A DNA stretch of 64,000 nucleotides from Parus major (lineage: Eukaryota; Chordata; Aves; Passeriformes; Paridae): contig NC_031769.1 of the NCBI RefSeq assembly GCF_001522545.3, forward strand, positions 8,670,470 to 8,734,469, read 5' to 3'. Positions 48,300-61,830 of the stretch are shown here, piece by piece; position 1 is the first letter of the stretch, and each line of letters begins with the position of its first letter. The translations under genes and the position numbers were made by a program. The notes below the pieces were generated by a model. The model saw only the letters and a program-made list of their open reading frames with translations. It did not search any database and had not been told where the DNA came from.

Positions 48300-51200
48300 T
48301 TTGATGACTGCTAGGAGCTGATGTGGCTCCTCCTCCACATGTAGCTTGTGTTAAGCTGTTTAAAACCTCAGTGACTTTCTTGTTCTGTGACTTCTGCCAG
48401 CCCTCTGCTGATGGGCTCACAAAAGGACATGGGAATATCTGCTGTGGTAATAGGCACAGGTCCACACCACAGAAAGCAGAAGGCTGTGATAATTATATCT
48501 TCCTCATTTTCGAGGTATCCTGTATTTTGATACTTTTTGCCACCCCAAGACAGGAAAAAACAAAGAAAGACTGTCACTTTACTGGGTATAAAAAACACCA
48601 ACTCAGTTTACTGAAAAAGATAGTGAAACATCTTTTATGTTTCACTTTTATGAAGTGAAATCTTTATGTTATGGGGATGCTTTACTCTGTGGAGTGACTT
48701 GCATTGAACTTGCATTTCAAGAGAGACAAGAATGTATCTGCGTAGCGACTCAATGATTCCATGGTGAGAACAGAAAGTGGGTCAGAAGAAAAGGTCTGTG
48801 TGGAAACAATGGCAGTAAAACTTGGGCAGGACAAATGTTACTTAACCTGGCACAAGGTCTGCTGACAGCATTTCAGACAGAAATACTATCTATTTAACTG
48901 TTAGTAGTTAGGAACTGGTGCAGTGTGATGTAATCACTGATTTATATCATCTGGTTGTTCCTTTTTAGCTTTGGTTCTCAGGCTACTCTACAGACCTAGA
49001 AATCTCTGTACCTGTTACCTGAAGTCTGGTAAGGTAGTCCCATGCCGTGCCATGATGCTTCATTAACATAATTTACCAGCAACTGTCTTTATACCTGAGG
49101 TCATAATGAATGTTTAAAAATAAGAATACTTTGCCTGGCAAGAGAGGATCTGAGTATCTTACAGTTCATCATATTAAAATCTACCTGCAGTATTTGTGGT
49201 ATGGTCTCCTAGTCTTCCACAAGTTAAACTCCATCATAAATAATTAAGAACTTTAAAACCTCAAGATTTGCCAATTTAACAGAAAAGATATGTTGTAGCA
49301 GATGCACTTCAGCACATTTTGCTGAGGTGGTTTAGATGTTACTTCTCTCAGTTATTTTTCCCATCTTTCTGCCAAAGCAACTGCCCCTAGACAGAAGGAC
49401 AAACAGAAACCTGGGCCCGTATCTCAGACAGCCCCTTCAAACTGCTAAGATATCGGTCTGCAAAGGGACGTCTTTGAAGTACAGGTGCTCGGTCTTTTTC
49501 TGATGACCTTGACATCAGTCAGAGTTGAAATAAATATCATCATCAAAAGCCTTAATAACAAAATATAGAACCCCAAAAATTTATAAAAACTACCTCAGTT
49601 TTCTCTCCCACTTGTTCTCAATGAATTCAAGTCACAGCCTCGTATCTCTACAACTGTCCTGTCTCTGCTAGCTGCTAATTTTAGTCAGGGTACTCCATTA
49701 TAGGGCAAGATGAAAAGCAAGTTATGAAAGGATGTGAGGCATAGCTTTCCTAAACCTTTTGTATTTTTAAATTCCGCACTCAGGTCCCAAATACCTTTCC
49801 TAGTCTCTCACGATTCTAGCATACAGAATGGAAACACAAAGTGCCAAACAGATGCAGCTATTTGTAAGAAAAAGCCAAAACCTTGTGTCCTCTCTCAATG
49901 ATCTCTGACTTTCAGAATCTTGCCTTAACATTCATCAAATATTCCCTTTGTCTGCTGTCATCCCTCTTAAATACATAAAGAGCTCATTCATGAATGTATA
50001 AACTTTTGTCAGTCTCTAAAGTAAATGGAGTTTTCTTTTAAAATGCTTTAAATCAAACTCACTCAGTGCATGGTGCTCTGTACTGTTATCCTCCTTTCTT
50101 CAGAGACTGTGTCTGCTTTTGATCCTTTATTCCTGACTTCTACCTAGCACTGATTTCTCTGTCAATTTGGGAGCTGTGCCCTGTGTTAATGTTTAGGCAG
50201 AGTATTTTGATGTTTTTCCTGTCTAACTTTTAAAAAAATTCTCTCTTAAAACTGGTGCTGATAAAGGTTAAAGATACCCAAGGATAATGTAATTGAGACT
50301 TTTGTTCTCCCCCCATCAGCACTCCATCTTATGAATAAATAGTCAAGTAAATGTTGAAGGAACAGAGATTCCATTTGAGATGCATCAAGCTCTGTATCTG
50401 CACAGATAATAAACTTTGGTTCATCCCACTACAGTATTAGGGCCCAAACTCACAAAGGACCAAAGATCACGGTCCAGGAAAAAGTTTCTCTTCAGGAAAC
50501 ATTACTCAGTTTCTAAATTTCCTACTTGAACCTACTGCATGCTGAAGGAAATATGATCTTGCCTTGCTAAACCATTGCTGTCATGCTGTGCAGGAAGACC
50601 ACCACTTTAAATTCAGGAGTTAGGCGATCTCTTCCCAAAAATCATTCAATATTCTTTGGACATTGCTTCATGTAATACCTTTCTCTAATGGTTAAATCAT
50701 CTTTATTCTTTTAGTGAGAAGACCAGCAACAGAGCAGCAGATAATGAATCAACTTTAAGACAGAACATAGCTGAAAGAGCAAAGAAATCTTTCTGCGGTG
50801 TATGTGTGTATATATACACACATTTATTTTTGTATAAACTTTTGTATTACACTCGCAGAGATAGCGACATCTCTGCTAAGAAGCAGCAGAGAACTCTGAG
50901 ATAGAGTAATTGGAAACGTGTCCTTCTGCAGCTCCTATTCACTGCTGGTGTTCAGCAATAAAAAGAGAATTGCAACCATGAATCACAAACACTACTGTGC
51001 TGTCTTAATACTGCCTTTCAAGAACTGAAAAGACAAATACCACTTAGTCAAGGAGAAACCCTCATATATCTGATACACCTCCAAATGCTGAGTGATTAAT
51101 CTTTTTTCTTAAAACCAAACAAAACAAAACAAACAGTGATTGAACAAAAAAATCCCACATCCGACAATCTAGATTTCTAAAGCTTTGATGGAATGAGGCC

Positions 51201-52090
51201 ACTGGTGAGCAACAGTAGAACTTTACATAGGAAAAAACCCCAAACACTTTAATAAAGCTATGAAAGGAGCTATTCTTTTAGGTAGTTTTGGAGTAAATAA
51301 AACAACACTTACTCCTTTAAGTGATTTGTTTGCATTAAATGATTCATTTGCATTTATTTGTCTAATCCCAGAGAGGTTATTGTGCTGCAGCATACTCACA
51401 CATTCAATTGGGCTATTCTTTAAAGCCAAGTGGTGTGGCTTCTAAAGTGGGAGTGTGGATGCTGGATTGCAGCAAAGTTGGAATCCACTACATAAATTAA
51501 AAGAGTTGGCTATTCTATATTGTCCGTATCATACTTGCTTGTTGAAAGAATATCAACCTTTCAGCAGTGGGAAGAGGGTGGCCTGGGGAGCAGGAGGGAT
51601 TCCTGAGGCACTGTGTGGCCTTTGGGAATCTCTTTGAGATGTGCTTGCAAAAGCTCTGGTGGCTGCCTCTATTCTCACTGCGAGCGCTTTTTGAACAGCT
51701 TCCATAAGCCTTTTCAGGATTATGGTCTCATAGTGCTTAACTGGAAGGCAATAAGAGTTTGTAGTGCAGATCCTCCCACAATGCCATGAACAGCCCTAAT
51801 GCTTCAAGGTAGGATGGGAAGGTTTTGGTTAGGCTGGCTGCCACTGCCATTTTTGCCTACACGCTCTTGCTGCCTCTCTTGCCGTATCACCAGCCCTCAT
51901 CTGGATCAGGGAGTGAACCAGGAGACTATAAAGAATATGAAGTCAGCAGATTTTTGTTCATTTAGCATCCTGGACTGGTTCACCATGGTTGATCGTGGGT
52001 TTGATGTAAGAAAGAAAAAGAATTCAGATAGCTGGCATAGGTCAGAAGAAATTTTTTACAATGATTTAACTAAATTCTTAAAACACACCA
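48300..52090. other. AT-rich non-coding stretch
   Basis: No exon or RNA gene seen. A TGTGTATATATACACACA palindromic tract lies near 50805-50825. Open frames are 60-111 codons with no features. Confidence 0.55.
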
Positions 52091-52094
52091 TCAG

Positions 52095-52164
<70 letters not shown>
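52095..52164. repeat. (TATC)n microsatellite, about 17.5 units
   Basis: Seventy bases of uninterrupted TCTA/TATC repeats. The open frame across it (51799-52200) translates to a Tyr-Leu-Ser-Ile repeat, which is an artefact of the microsatellite. Confidence 0.98.
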
Positions 52165-52379
52165 CTCCCCCATGTGCCAGGATTTAGGAGCTGTGGTTGA
52201 AAGAGACACTTACGTAAGTGCTAATGCAATCTGAATAAATGGTGGCATTTAGGCAGGGGCAATGTGGGGGTGAGATAACCATTACATAATGTAATTGGAG
52301 ATTTAGCCACCAAAGCTTTACATTCGAAGTGGGACAAACTGGATGTCCCAGAAACCAGCAGTTAAACAAACAATGAATT

Positions 52380-53100
52380 TGTAAACCCATTCAGAATTTG
52401 TAAAAAGTATTGTTGTTTTATTACTGTTATTTATCTTGATCGCGTTTGTTCTGCTTAGAAGAAATAAAACACAGGCGCTCTTTGCCTTAATTGCTGGGCC
52501 TATTCTTTAGTAAACAATAAAAAGTGATTAGAGATGTTTTTTGGCATGCACAGACCAAAACCACCTAGTGAGAGTTCAAAGAACAAAGCAAATGCTTATT
52601 GAAAGAAATTACTCAGCTAACTAAACTTGTATATCTTTGAGTCAGACATTTTTTCGGCATCTTTACCCCATTTATCAATGCACAATTACTGTCACTATTG
52701 TGTTGTGTCATTAGGCGTAAGGTTACAAGTGCCAGTCGGAATAAAAAAATTGCAGTAATGTTGGCATAATTTTTCATTATCATCTTCATTAACCACAGCT
52801 AGTGGGAGTAAGAGTTTATCCTTGCTGTTGTCATTGTCATGACAACGCTTCCAAAGCTTGTCTGCCGAGAGTTCACCAGATACAAAAAACTGAATGTCCT
52901 CATTATTCCACTTCTCACACTCTCACCCATGCCAAGGGTGATCTGAGATGCACAGGGCCCTTGATTTATCCCCTGTGATTTCTCTTGACAGCCTGGTATG
53001 GTGTCTCAGCTTAAGGCAATCGGTCTGATTTCACAGTTTAATTACTGCTAATCTGAAGGAGCGTGGCCAATGCTAATGAGCCAGCAGCAATCAAAGCAGT
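52380..53100. promoter_or_regulatory. Best candidate conserved non-coding element
   Basis: About 700 bp without repeats. It has many retained CpGs in otherwise AT-rich DNA (TTGATCGCGTTTG, TAGGCGTAAGG, CAGTCGGAAT, CAATCGGTCTG), TAAT-core motifs (GTTTAATTACTGCTAATC near 53037) and an RFX X-box-like palindrome (ATTGTCATGACAAC, 52833-52846). The low repeat content and motif density are typical of deeply conserved enhancers. No coding frame is present until after 53070. Confidence 0.42.
52833..52846. promoter_or_regulatory. RFX X-box-like palindrome
   Basis: ATTGTCATGACAAC contains the near-perfect inverted repeat TTGTCATGACAA, close to the RFX consensus (GTTGCCATGGCAAC type). It sits centrally in the candidate conserved element. 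Confidence 0.4.
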
Positions 53101-55266
53101 TATGGCTAAACTCACCCTGTTTCATTCTTCTTTTTTTTTTATTAAAACACCCCTGTCCTGAAATAAGCAAGTACTTTCTCTTTTTCTGCACAACTGCAGT
53201 GAAAGAACAGATGAGCTTCATGTACAATTTGGTGTTATTTCAGAAGCAGACCATAAGATTCCTTTATATTTTGCCCTTAAACCTCTGCTTAATGTTAGTT
53301 TCCAAAGAGCTTTGAGTCAAGAAAAGGATCAATAATTAGAAAAGACTCATTAGCGGATCACTAGCTCATCTGCAGAACATTTATACTGGCACACTAGGGC
53401 CAAATTTTGGATGGAGGTCTCCTTGATTTTTGCAGCTGGGAATCACTAAATTATGCAGCAAATAAAAATATCTATAATAGCACTGCAAAAGAGAACCTAG
53501 AATACCCAGAAAGGGTTTTAGTGTAATTAATTACAAAACAGGATAAAAATCTACCCTGCAAAATGACCTGCACCTTCAGGTGACACCATCTGATAGCAGC
53601 AACTTGCACATATTTTTTTTTCTTGAGCTTCTCTCCTATTGCTGAAATAGATGAAGAAAAGCATGGAAAAAATCTTCAGAACTGATTTTTTTCAATCATG
53701 ACAGTCAAATACCTGGAATAACTATAGGAAAATATATGGGATATATAGGATATATAGGAAAACAATGGGGTGGGCTTTGCATCTGCTTTTTCATACATCC
53801 TACAGCTGTGTTATAAATTTCTTCAGAAATTTTCCTTGTTCTTTTTTTTTTCCCCTCAGTAGAACTTCAGTTTAAAATATTTACCAGTCTTTACTGTGAT
53901 GATTTGATTAACATACAAAACCTTTCACTGTTTAATGATTCTCCAAACAGGAAGTCACTTATTAGAAGCAAGAGCCCCCACACCAGTGTAAATCCAGGCT
54001 ACTTCAGCCACCTTCATACAGTTAGTCCATGTTTGCTCTGGTGAGCCATATGTAGCTCATTTGAATGGAACCCTTGCTCTTTGGAATTAAGAAGAAAAGC
54101 TGTGTTTCAGTACTATTGTATGTGCTATATAAACAGAAGGTTAGGCAATATTTTGTTTATTAAATTACATGGGAGGAAGATGTATAGAGAAATCTTCCAT
54201 AAAGAAAAGGGTTTAGAGCGAATTTTGAAGAATGTGAACTGCCTGTCTCGTGCTTGTTTCAAGCTTATCTGCCATTACTTCAAATTTGGTGTTGCTCAGT
54301 AAACCTGAAGGAAAATAGTTTTTTCATAATTTTATGCTGTCTAGAAATACCTGACCATTGCATAAAATCACATCTTCCTTGCAGAAAAAGGTGTTTCATA
54401 AAACAGTAAATATTAGGATGCATGACTTGCTTTTTACAGCATCATCATTTAAATGTATAATATAGCAGGACAGTGGCCTTTTTTTTAGATTAAGTCTATT
54501 ATAAATCATTTAATCTCATCCATTCATTAAAAAGCTGCTCCATTAATGATTGTTTCACACTCGCAATGTTGTATTAAAAAATACAAAAGTCCAGATTGTA
54601 ATGCTACAAAGATCTGTTATTTTGCACTACTAAAAAAATTATATAACTTCTTTTTTCCTTTTATTTATTTATTTTTTTTTTTCCTCTCAGTAGAAGGAAA
54701 ATAATGCTATGGGTACTCACAAAATATGGCTATTTCCATAAGATATATGAGAGAAAGAGAGTGTCACAGGAGGGGAACATCAGTCTAATAATATTTTGTA
54801 CTTCATCATAGCACTGTCAGAAGATGCCAATGGAGACTCTAAGTCATTTTAAAGAACCACTTCATTTACAGGGAAGGAGTTCACTCCTAATTAAGTTGGA
54901 AAGCCTCCAGGGCTTTCTCCAGCCTTTGCAATTCTGATTTCCTTGGAGAACTCTTGGTAAATCTAAGAGATCCAGAGATTTCAGTGTGATTAAGACCCTA
55001 TTGACACAGACATTAAAATGGCAGTAGCCAAACTATGCCATAAACCTTACACAAAAAAACCCCACCCTGTCGACAACAGCTCAGGTGAACTGAACTAGGA
55101 GTCTGTTGGAATGAAAATAATACAGCAAAGTTAGGAGGAACAAATAGCAAAAAAGGAAAAGAAGGAAAAAATTCTCGGTCCAAATCATTTGTCTCTCCTA
55201 GTACAGCTCCTCCTTGATACTCATCTGTCTTAGATGGCTGAGGAACTGAGAAACCTTGATGTAAAG

Positions 55267-55309
55267 TAAAAAAAAAAAGAAAAAGAAAATGGAAAAAGAA
55301 AAAAAGAAG
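55267..55309. repeat. A-rich (AAAAAG)n low-complexity tract
   Basis: A runs broken by single G and GG. It may be a degenerate poly-A tail, but no retroposed body is evident upstream. Confidence 0.8.
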
Positions 55310-55564
55310 TTAAAACACAAGGAGCAAAATTCAAACTGTGTATGAAAGAGTTATAATTCTCTTTTCTTCTCCCTTAGAATGGTTCTGTATGGCAAGAATT
55401 TTATCAGGTACCACCAAACTGATGTTGTATAGCTACACGAAAGATCTCAAGCCCTGTAAATAAAACTAACATTTCCATATAAGGCTAAATTCCCTGGTTT
55501 GGTTCATCGAGAAACTCTCCAAATCTATCAGTACAACAGGCAGAAGAGAAGAAAGGTGGCACAG

Positions 55565-55592
55565 AAATAATAATAACAATAATAATAATAAT
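55565..55592. repeat. (AAT)n microsatellite
   Basis: About nine AAT units with one interruption (AACAAT). Confidence 0.9.
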
Positions 55593-58500
55593 TTACAACT
55601 CTGAGATGAGAATCAAATAACCTGATTTCCACTTACACCCCTATTACCTCATTCTGAACTAAACTGTTTCTGTCTAACATAGTAGTGGACTCTCCATATA
55701 TACCCACTCTGACACAGAAGGCAAGGAAATATGCATTCTTATTTGTAGTTTGTCCTTTTTTATTGAATATCCTTCAGAAGGTCTAGGTTGATAAGAAGTT
55801 GTCAGTCAAGAATAAGTAGCAAACACAGGGACTTGGGCAAAATTGAGGCCTTGTAAATTTGGGTCAAAGAGAGCAAGCTGCACTGAAAAGAAGTAATTTT
55901 ATGTCATTCTGAATAATGGAAAGTACCACAGCCATTGAATTATCCTTCTCTTCCCATAAATGGGAATTACTAGCAGAAGTGGAAAGGCCTTTTGTTACAA
56001 AAGTGATAGAAGCATCAAGTTAGAGATGTCATTAACAAATGTAGGGTATTTTAGTGAAGTGTGGTGTGATGGACCCTGTGACAAAGGAAACAAAATGATG
56101 AGAAAAGACTTCTGAAAAAACGATGCAGGGACACATTAATCACATGGAGGCAATGAAAACCAAAGAACAGACTGTCAAGAAATCTCAGTTGATTTCCTTC
56201 CGGATGTGCTGAATTAGGAGGTCATCTGTTTTAGTCAGCTGTGGACTGGCATCCTGGTACTTTCCCCCAAAAAGGAACTGCTCAGATAATAATATACCAT
56301 AGAGGCTAGACCCAGAGATGCTGAGTCTGCACTTCTTGCATAGTTAGAACTACTCAGTTTTGAAGTTACAATAAAGCAAATGCCTTCTATTATTCTAAAA
56401 TAATGTTACTGCTGAGGTTTTTTCATTGCAAGACAGGAGTGAGACTGCAGTATCAGGTCACTGCTGTGGTAAAGAAGGGATCTGAGTAATCACACAGAAG
56501 AGTCAGGAGAGGGGGCATTTCAAGTGAACACAAAGGGAGGAAACAAAAATGAATAAAATTGGAGTGATCTTCAAACAGAAACAAACGTCAGAGGCAAGGC
56601 AAAATAAAAGAAAGCAAACTTGGTTTGTTTAGCCACCAAGACTAATTCCCCTTCCTGTTAGAAAAGACCTTCATAGATCAAAGTATTAGAGCACTCTGAA
56701 TTTCACTTGGGCTACCAGTGATATCCTGATTAGATTTGTATTTAAAGAGAATTCTCATACATTTCAATTATTAGAATCATTGGAGCCAAGTGCTCTTTCA
56801 AGTTAGACCTAAATTATCCATTCTCTAACAAAAAGTGAAAAGGCATACAATATTGATACCCAACATTGCTCTGCAGAGCCATATATACTTTTAGCAGTCA
56901 TGAGCATAAAGAGAAGTGTTCTGTATTCATACAGTTCCACTGGCAAACTTAACATTTGCTACAGCAAACAAAAGCAAGCTCATTCTTGGCTTTTAATTTT
57001 TTTTTAATATCCAAAGGCTAGGCTTTCATCCTAGTCTTCAAAATTGTTCTTTGGAATAATTCCTCCTGTGTGCCCAAAATGATAAAAGAAAATTAAAAGA
57101 TACTACAAAAGGTACTGATTTTCATGTATTTGGGGTAGGCACCTTCTAAAAAACAAGAGCCCTTGATGGTGTGCCATTTGGGGGGGTGAAACCAGAGGCA
57201 CCCCAAAACAGGGATCTCTTTAAATAATGATGTGTGATCTAGGGAGCTGCACATTTCTATATTCCTAGCAGTAAACAGGAATCTAATATCTATTGATACA
57301 GCCCTGAAAGATGAATATATTCAATGTTTTCTGACAAACACAGTAATACCACCCAAACACAACAAAGAGAAATGAACTGTATCTCTATAACAGGTCTGGG
57401 CATCAATGGGAATTGTAGCTGTAACTTAAATGCACATGGACATATATTAGGTGAGAAAACCCATTTTTCACTTAAAACTCATCAGATTATGAATTTTGTA
57501 AAATATGTGCTATTCTGTTTTAACACCTACATTTTGACTCTAGGATTTTAAAATCACGAAGACATTTTTGTTTTTTTGTAAGGTGGTTTCATATTGTCTC
57601 AACCATTGTTCAGTCTACCCTAGGGGTCATGCTGTTACTGTCTTATGCTGTCTATCAAATTATGAAGAGCATGCAGGATAATAGGGAGAATTAATCAACA
57701 CAGTTTTTCAGCAAATAATCTTCCAGATTATACCATCCTTCTACCTACCAGAATCCTACTACTTAAAGATTATTCTGAATCACATACAGCAAGAAAAATT
57801 TCATCAGTGCTTGATGCTATCATGGACCTTTGACTGCTTTGTGACTTCTCCCATCCTCCCTGCTCTGCTGCTGAAAGCAGCCTCTTTGCACTCAGTGTTT
57901 TCTCACAAATCCCTTCCAAAGTATCTTCACAAGATCCTCCTTCTACTCCCAGACACTTTCCTTATTACAGCAATTTTCTCTAAAGGATAATGCTGTCTAC
58001 CTCATCTGCAAGGCACAGTAGAAAGTAAAGATGCTTAAGAATGTCACAGTCATCCAGATAGATCCTTCTCACGTATCTCCTGCTCAGTGTCATTTATAAG
58101 TTCCAGTTTCTGTGTGGGACCATGTGCAGTTTCCTGGGACAGAGATCAGCTACTTCCCCATCTCACAAGATGTATCTTTGAAACCCTAATAATAATGATG
58201 CACTATAATAACAATTAAATTCCAAAGACTGCTTGCAACTTTTCTCTTATGCTGATGAAGTTACAAGTGAAACAAATCTATAATGTATTTCTAACATCAC
58301 ACCACCAACATATCTGAATTAATGGTTTTCTCTTGTTTGATAGTTTAAATAATTTTAGAAAAATGTTAGGTGAAATGTTAGATGCACACCTGATGTTTCC
58401 ACTGAATACTTTGTCTGGAAAGAAGGATAACCCTACCCACAATTCACAGTTATCTTGCACAGAAAAATAAACAGAAATTGTAATATGAATTTACCAGTCA

Positions 58501-61500
58501 GGTTCAGGTCTTATTTCAAGTAGGTAAAATATCTGGGCTGGAAAATTTAGATGTAATTCATAGGTGCAGTGTGTCCTTTTGGGATGTTATAGGGTGTAAC
58601 TGTCCATTACCCAGTTCTACCTCACCAGGTGACATTCCAGAGTCAGAACCTCACTTTGCTTCTCATCAGTGAGAAGGAAAAACATCAAAGGACCTTCCAT
58701 AGCTATAGAGAAATGAGGTCATCATCATTATCAGTGATAACAGCTCTAAATGGATGTACAAAACTTTTGCAGAGTTGGAAATGTGGCACAAAGAAGCTCA
58801 GATGCAAACTGTTTTCTATTATCCAAAGCCTCTGTGCACTGCATATTTCCTTTTTAACCCTTCTGCACCAAACAGCAGCTCTTTAAAAGGATGCCAGCAG
58901 CCTCCCTGCCATTTTTGTGGCAATATTTAGTATTCACAGAGTCACGTTTCGAGGTGTCAGTAGCTGCAGCTGTCCTTATTTGTGTGGTCCCAAAAATAAG
59001 GTTTGAATAAGACTTCTACTTATATGGCCTGGTGAGTCTGTCAGCCTGCAGCCCCAACATTTAGCAGATGGCCATGTTTAGCCAGTGAGCCACGGGAATG
59101 ACAAAGAGCAGGAACCCTCTCTCCTTACACCATTCAGAAGGCACTGAAGCACAATGCTGAGCAGGGGCTCCAGGGTATTTATACATATAAAGGGGGAAAA
59201 AAAATCATTCTTAATTCTAAACTGTTTAATCACTTGAAATCAGTTGAAATGATGAGCTAAGTCAGGCCATTCTACCTGCCCCTCCTATTTAGTTGTCTCA
59301 CATGACAGCCAGTGTCAACCTCTACAATAATCCCTGTAGGACAGAAAGAAAACCAAACACACACCTTCCATTTCAAATTATTTTTAGTAAGTTGTATGAG
59401 TCAGCTTTGTCAATATAACCCAGAGGATAACGAAAGCCTTCAGAAAAGCTAACTCAGGTTACTCTTTCCATCACACCATTAAGCATGTCTGGAATTCTTT
59501 AAGTCATGCTCTGTAATATTTTTTAAAATGTAAAGCTTTGAACCCATCTTCCTCAAATAAGAAGAAATATGATTTTTCTTATATATGCTATTTGCAAACT
59601 GGAAAAAGAAAAAATGTTCATGAGCAATGTTTAGGCTCCTTGTTTGGGAGTATTTTGTATATTCATTTGATTCAGTACATAGCAAGAAATGCAATACATA
59701 TGTTTAGAACTAGCTTAATTGCTACCAAGGAATTATTTTTGTATTACTTTTGTATTTGCTCTTTCCCAGCTATGCCAAAACAACAGCAGTGGATGGCAAC
59801 AGGCAGTTTCATAAACATTTTATACTTGATGTGTAAAATACTATGTATTAATGTTCTCTACTTGTTTCCTTTAAAATCTTCTTTAGCAGAAAAAGAGTCA
59901 ATATCATCCTAGCTGGACATCAAGTAACTCATAAGTGCAATGAAGGCAGTCTGCTTCTGTCTTGTTTTAGACCATCTTCTGACTCAGACAATCTCATCTT
60001 GTTGGTTTACACTAAATTTGCCTCATTAACTTTTCAAGCATAAAAATATTATAACTTCTTTGCTACATAAATAGAGACTCTGGGTGTAACAAAACACTCC
60101 CCACAGACAAAAAAACCCCAAACCATCTCTTTATTAAGATGCTTTTAGTCTGTCTTTGCCTGTGAAAACCACAAAAAAAAAAATCCAGACCACACTGTAA
60201 GGAAATTTCTCATTTCTCCTTTGCTGGAGGCCAAAGGCACTTGGGGTACTGAACAAGTAAATGGTCCCTCACTGATAACCAATTTTAGAGTTTTACCCCT
60301 TTGTGGTTGTTCCTTGAGCCAGTTTAACTGCTTTTTAGCTCTAGCCTGAGAATAATCTGCCTCCAAGTCCTCTTCCAAGAATCCCCAGCTTAACATAAAG
60401 AAAACAAGGGAGTGTGATGGGCAAAAAAATAAAAATAAACTAAAAAAAAAGAGTCCAAACCAGCTGTCTGGGAAGCCAGAAAGATGGGGAGAGGGAGCAC
60501 AAGTTTTGTTTTCTTGAGGTTTAGCAGAAGTGCACACACTGAAAGCAGAGTGGGATGGGAACTTCTTCCCTTCAGAAAGATGGAAAATATGGAAAAATAA
60601 TAGCAATAACATTTTACAGGCTTGAGCCTCAGTGGTCCATTCCCATGGAAGTAAGCATGCAAAATATCCAGATAATTGTAGATAGCTGAAAAAAAAGGAT
60701 TTTTTTACTAATCTGTCCTCATTTAGCCAAAAGATGCCAGATGATATTCCCCTAACATAAACTTCTAGTTTCTGTCAGTTAAGGTTTTGTGTTTTCCTGA
60801 GCTGGAAGCTGTAACCAAAACTGTATTTATTAAACTTTGCTGCATCTTTCTGTCTTGAATTTGTCCAATCTTTTCTTAAATCTCTTTAAACATGTGGTAT
60901 CCAAAGTGTCCTGTATCAATGAAATCCTCAATTTATTTTGCATTAGGAATTAAAAGCGTTTTCCTGCTCCCTAGCAATTTCATGGTGCCCCTGCTTCTTA
61001 TTCTGTGGTAGCAGGGGATGATCAACTCCTTCCTGCATTCTCTATATCATTTATCATTTTGTACATCCCTTTACATCTTTGCTGTTCACACCATTATGCA
61101 CATCATGAGACTCCTTTTTTCCACAGGATGAAGAGATTTGGTGCATTCACCTGTACAGATACTGCTCAATTCCCCTGTTCAGGCTGGCACCTTCTCTGTA
61201 GCTCTTCCAGTTCCATCACATCCAGCTGGAGACAGGGTAACAAAAGCTGCACATAGCTTATGAAGCACAGGAACATCACAAGTTAGAGCTGGAAGGTATT
61301 TTCTTTGTTCTATTCCTTTTCTGGTAACTCCTTTTTGTCCGATGAAGTTGCATTTTTACAAGCTTCTGGGCTGTGTGCCAGCATGATGTGAGATGACTTG
61401 ATGTTTTTAGTGTTATTCTTCTAAACTCTGACTTCTCAGCAGTCATGTGTCCTGTGGGATAACTTCCTGGGAAAGAAACGAATTGGCCACGACTGAAGTG

Positions 61501-61619
61501 TCACTGCTACCTGTGTACCAGCCCCCTCTGCTACAGATACCATCTCAAAGCAAGTGTTTCTGCTCTGGAAAGGTCCCTGTGGGAGAAGGCAGGTCCACAC
61601 CATGGCTGAGCAGCTGCAT

Positions 61620-61830
61620 TAGACACCACAGTATTCTAATGTAATTAGAAAACAGCTGGGAAGGAACAGTCAATTGTTTTTTGGCAGTCACGGCCAATTT
61701 TACACCAATGCAAATGATGAATCAAATCCTGCAAGTTTACAATATCTGCTGAGAGCATAATGGCAGAAGCCATGCTAATGATTTTAAATCTTGTTTATGC
61801 CATTTTTGGCTGATGGAGTAGTCCCCTGTC
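61620..61830. promoter_or_regulatory. Candidate conserved non-coding element with POU octamer
   Basis: Repeat-free block with TGTAATTAGAAAAC (near 61639), CAATTGTTTTTTGGC (SOX-like core ATTGTT), the canonical octamer ATGCAAAT at 61708-61715, and GCTAATGATTTTAAATC (near 61774). The cluster of POU, SOX and homeodomain-type sites resembles a neural enhancer; conservation is untested. Confidence 0.38.

Larger units (their letters stand above)
53101..61615. other. AT-rich non-coding stretch
   Basis: No gene recognised. The stretch includes a GGATATATA tandem near 53738-53756, A-rich tract 55267-55309 and (AAT)n at 55565-55592. Open frames up to 155 codons (60145-60612, minus strand) are low-complexity and hydrophobic, with no domain. 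Confidence 0.55.

Noticed and set aside
51799..52200. 133-codon open frame containing a Tyr-Leu-Ser-Ile repeat
   Set aside because: The repeat is simply the translated (TATC)n microsatellite.
55267..55309. A-rich tract as the tail of a processed pseudogene
   Set aside because: No gene-like body precedes it on either strand and no flanking duplications are visible.
60145..60612. Minus-strand 155-codon hydrophobic open frame
   Set aside because: Phe/Leu/Ser-rich shadow of AT-rich DNA with A-runs; no domain, no homologue recognised and no exon signals checked out.
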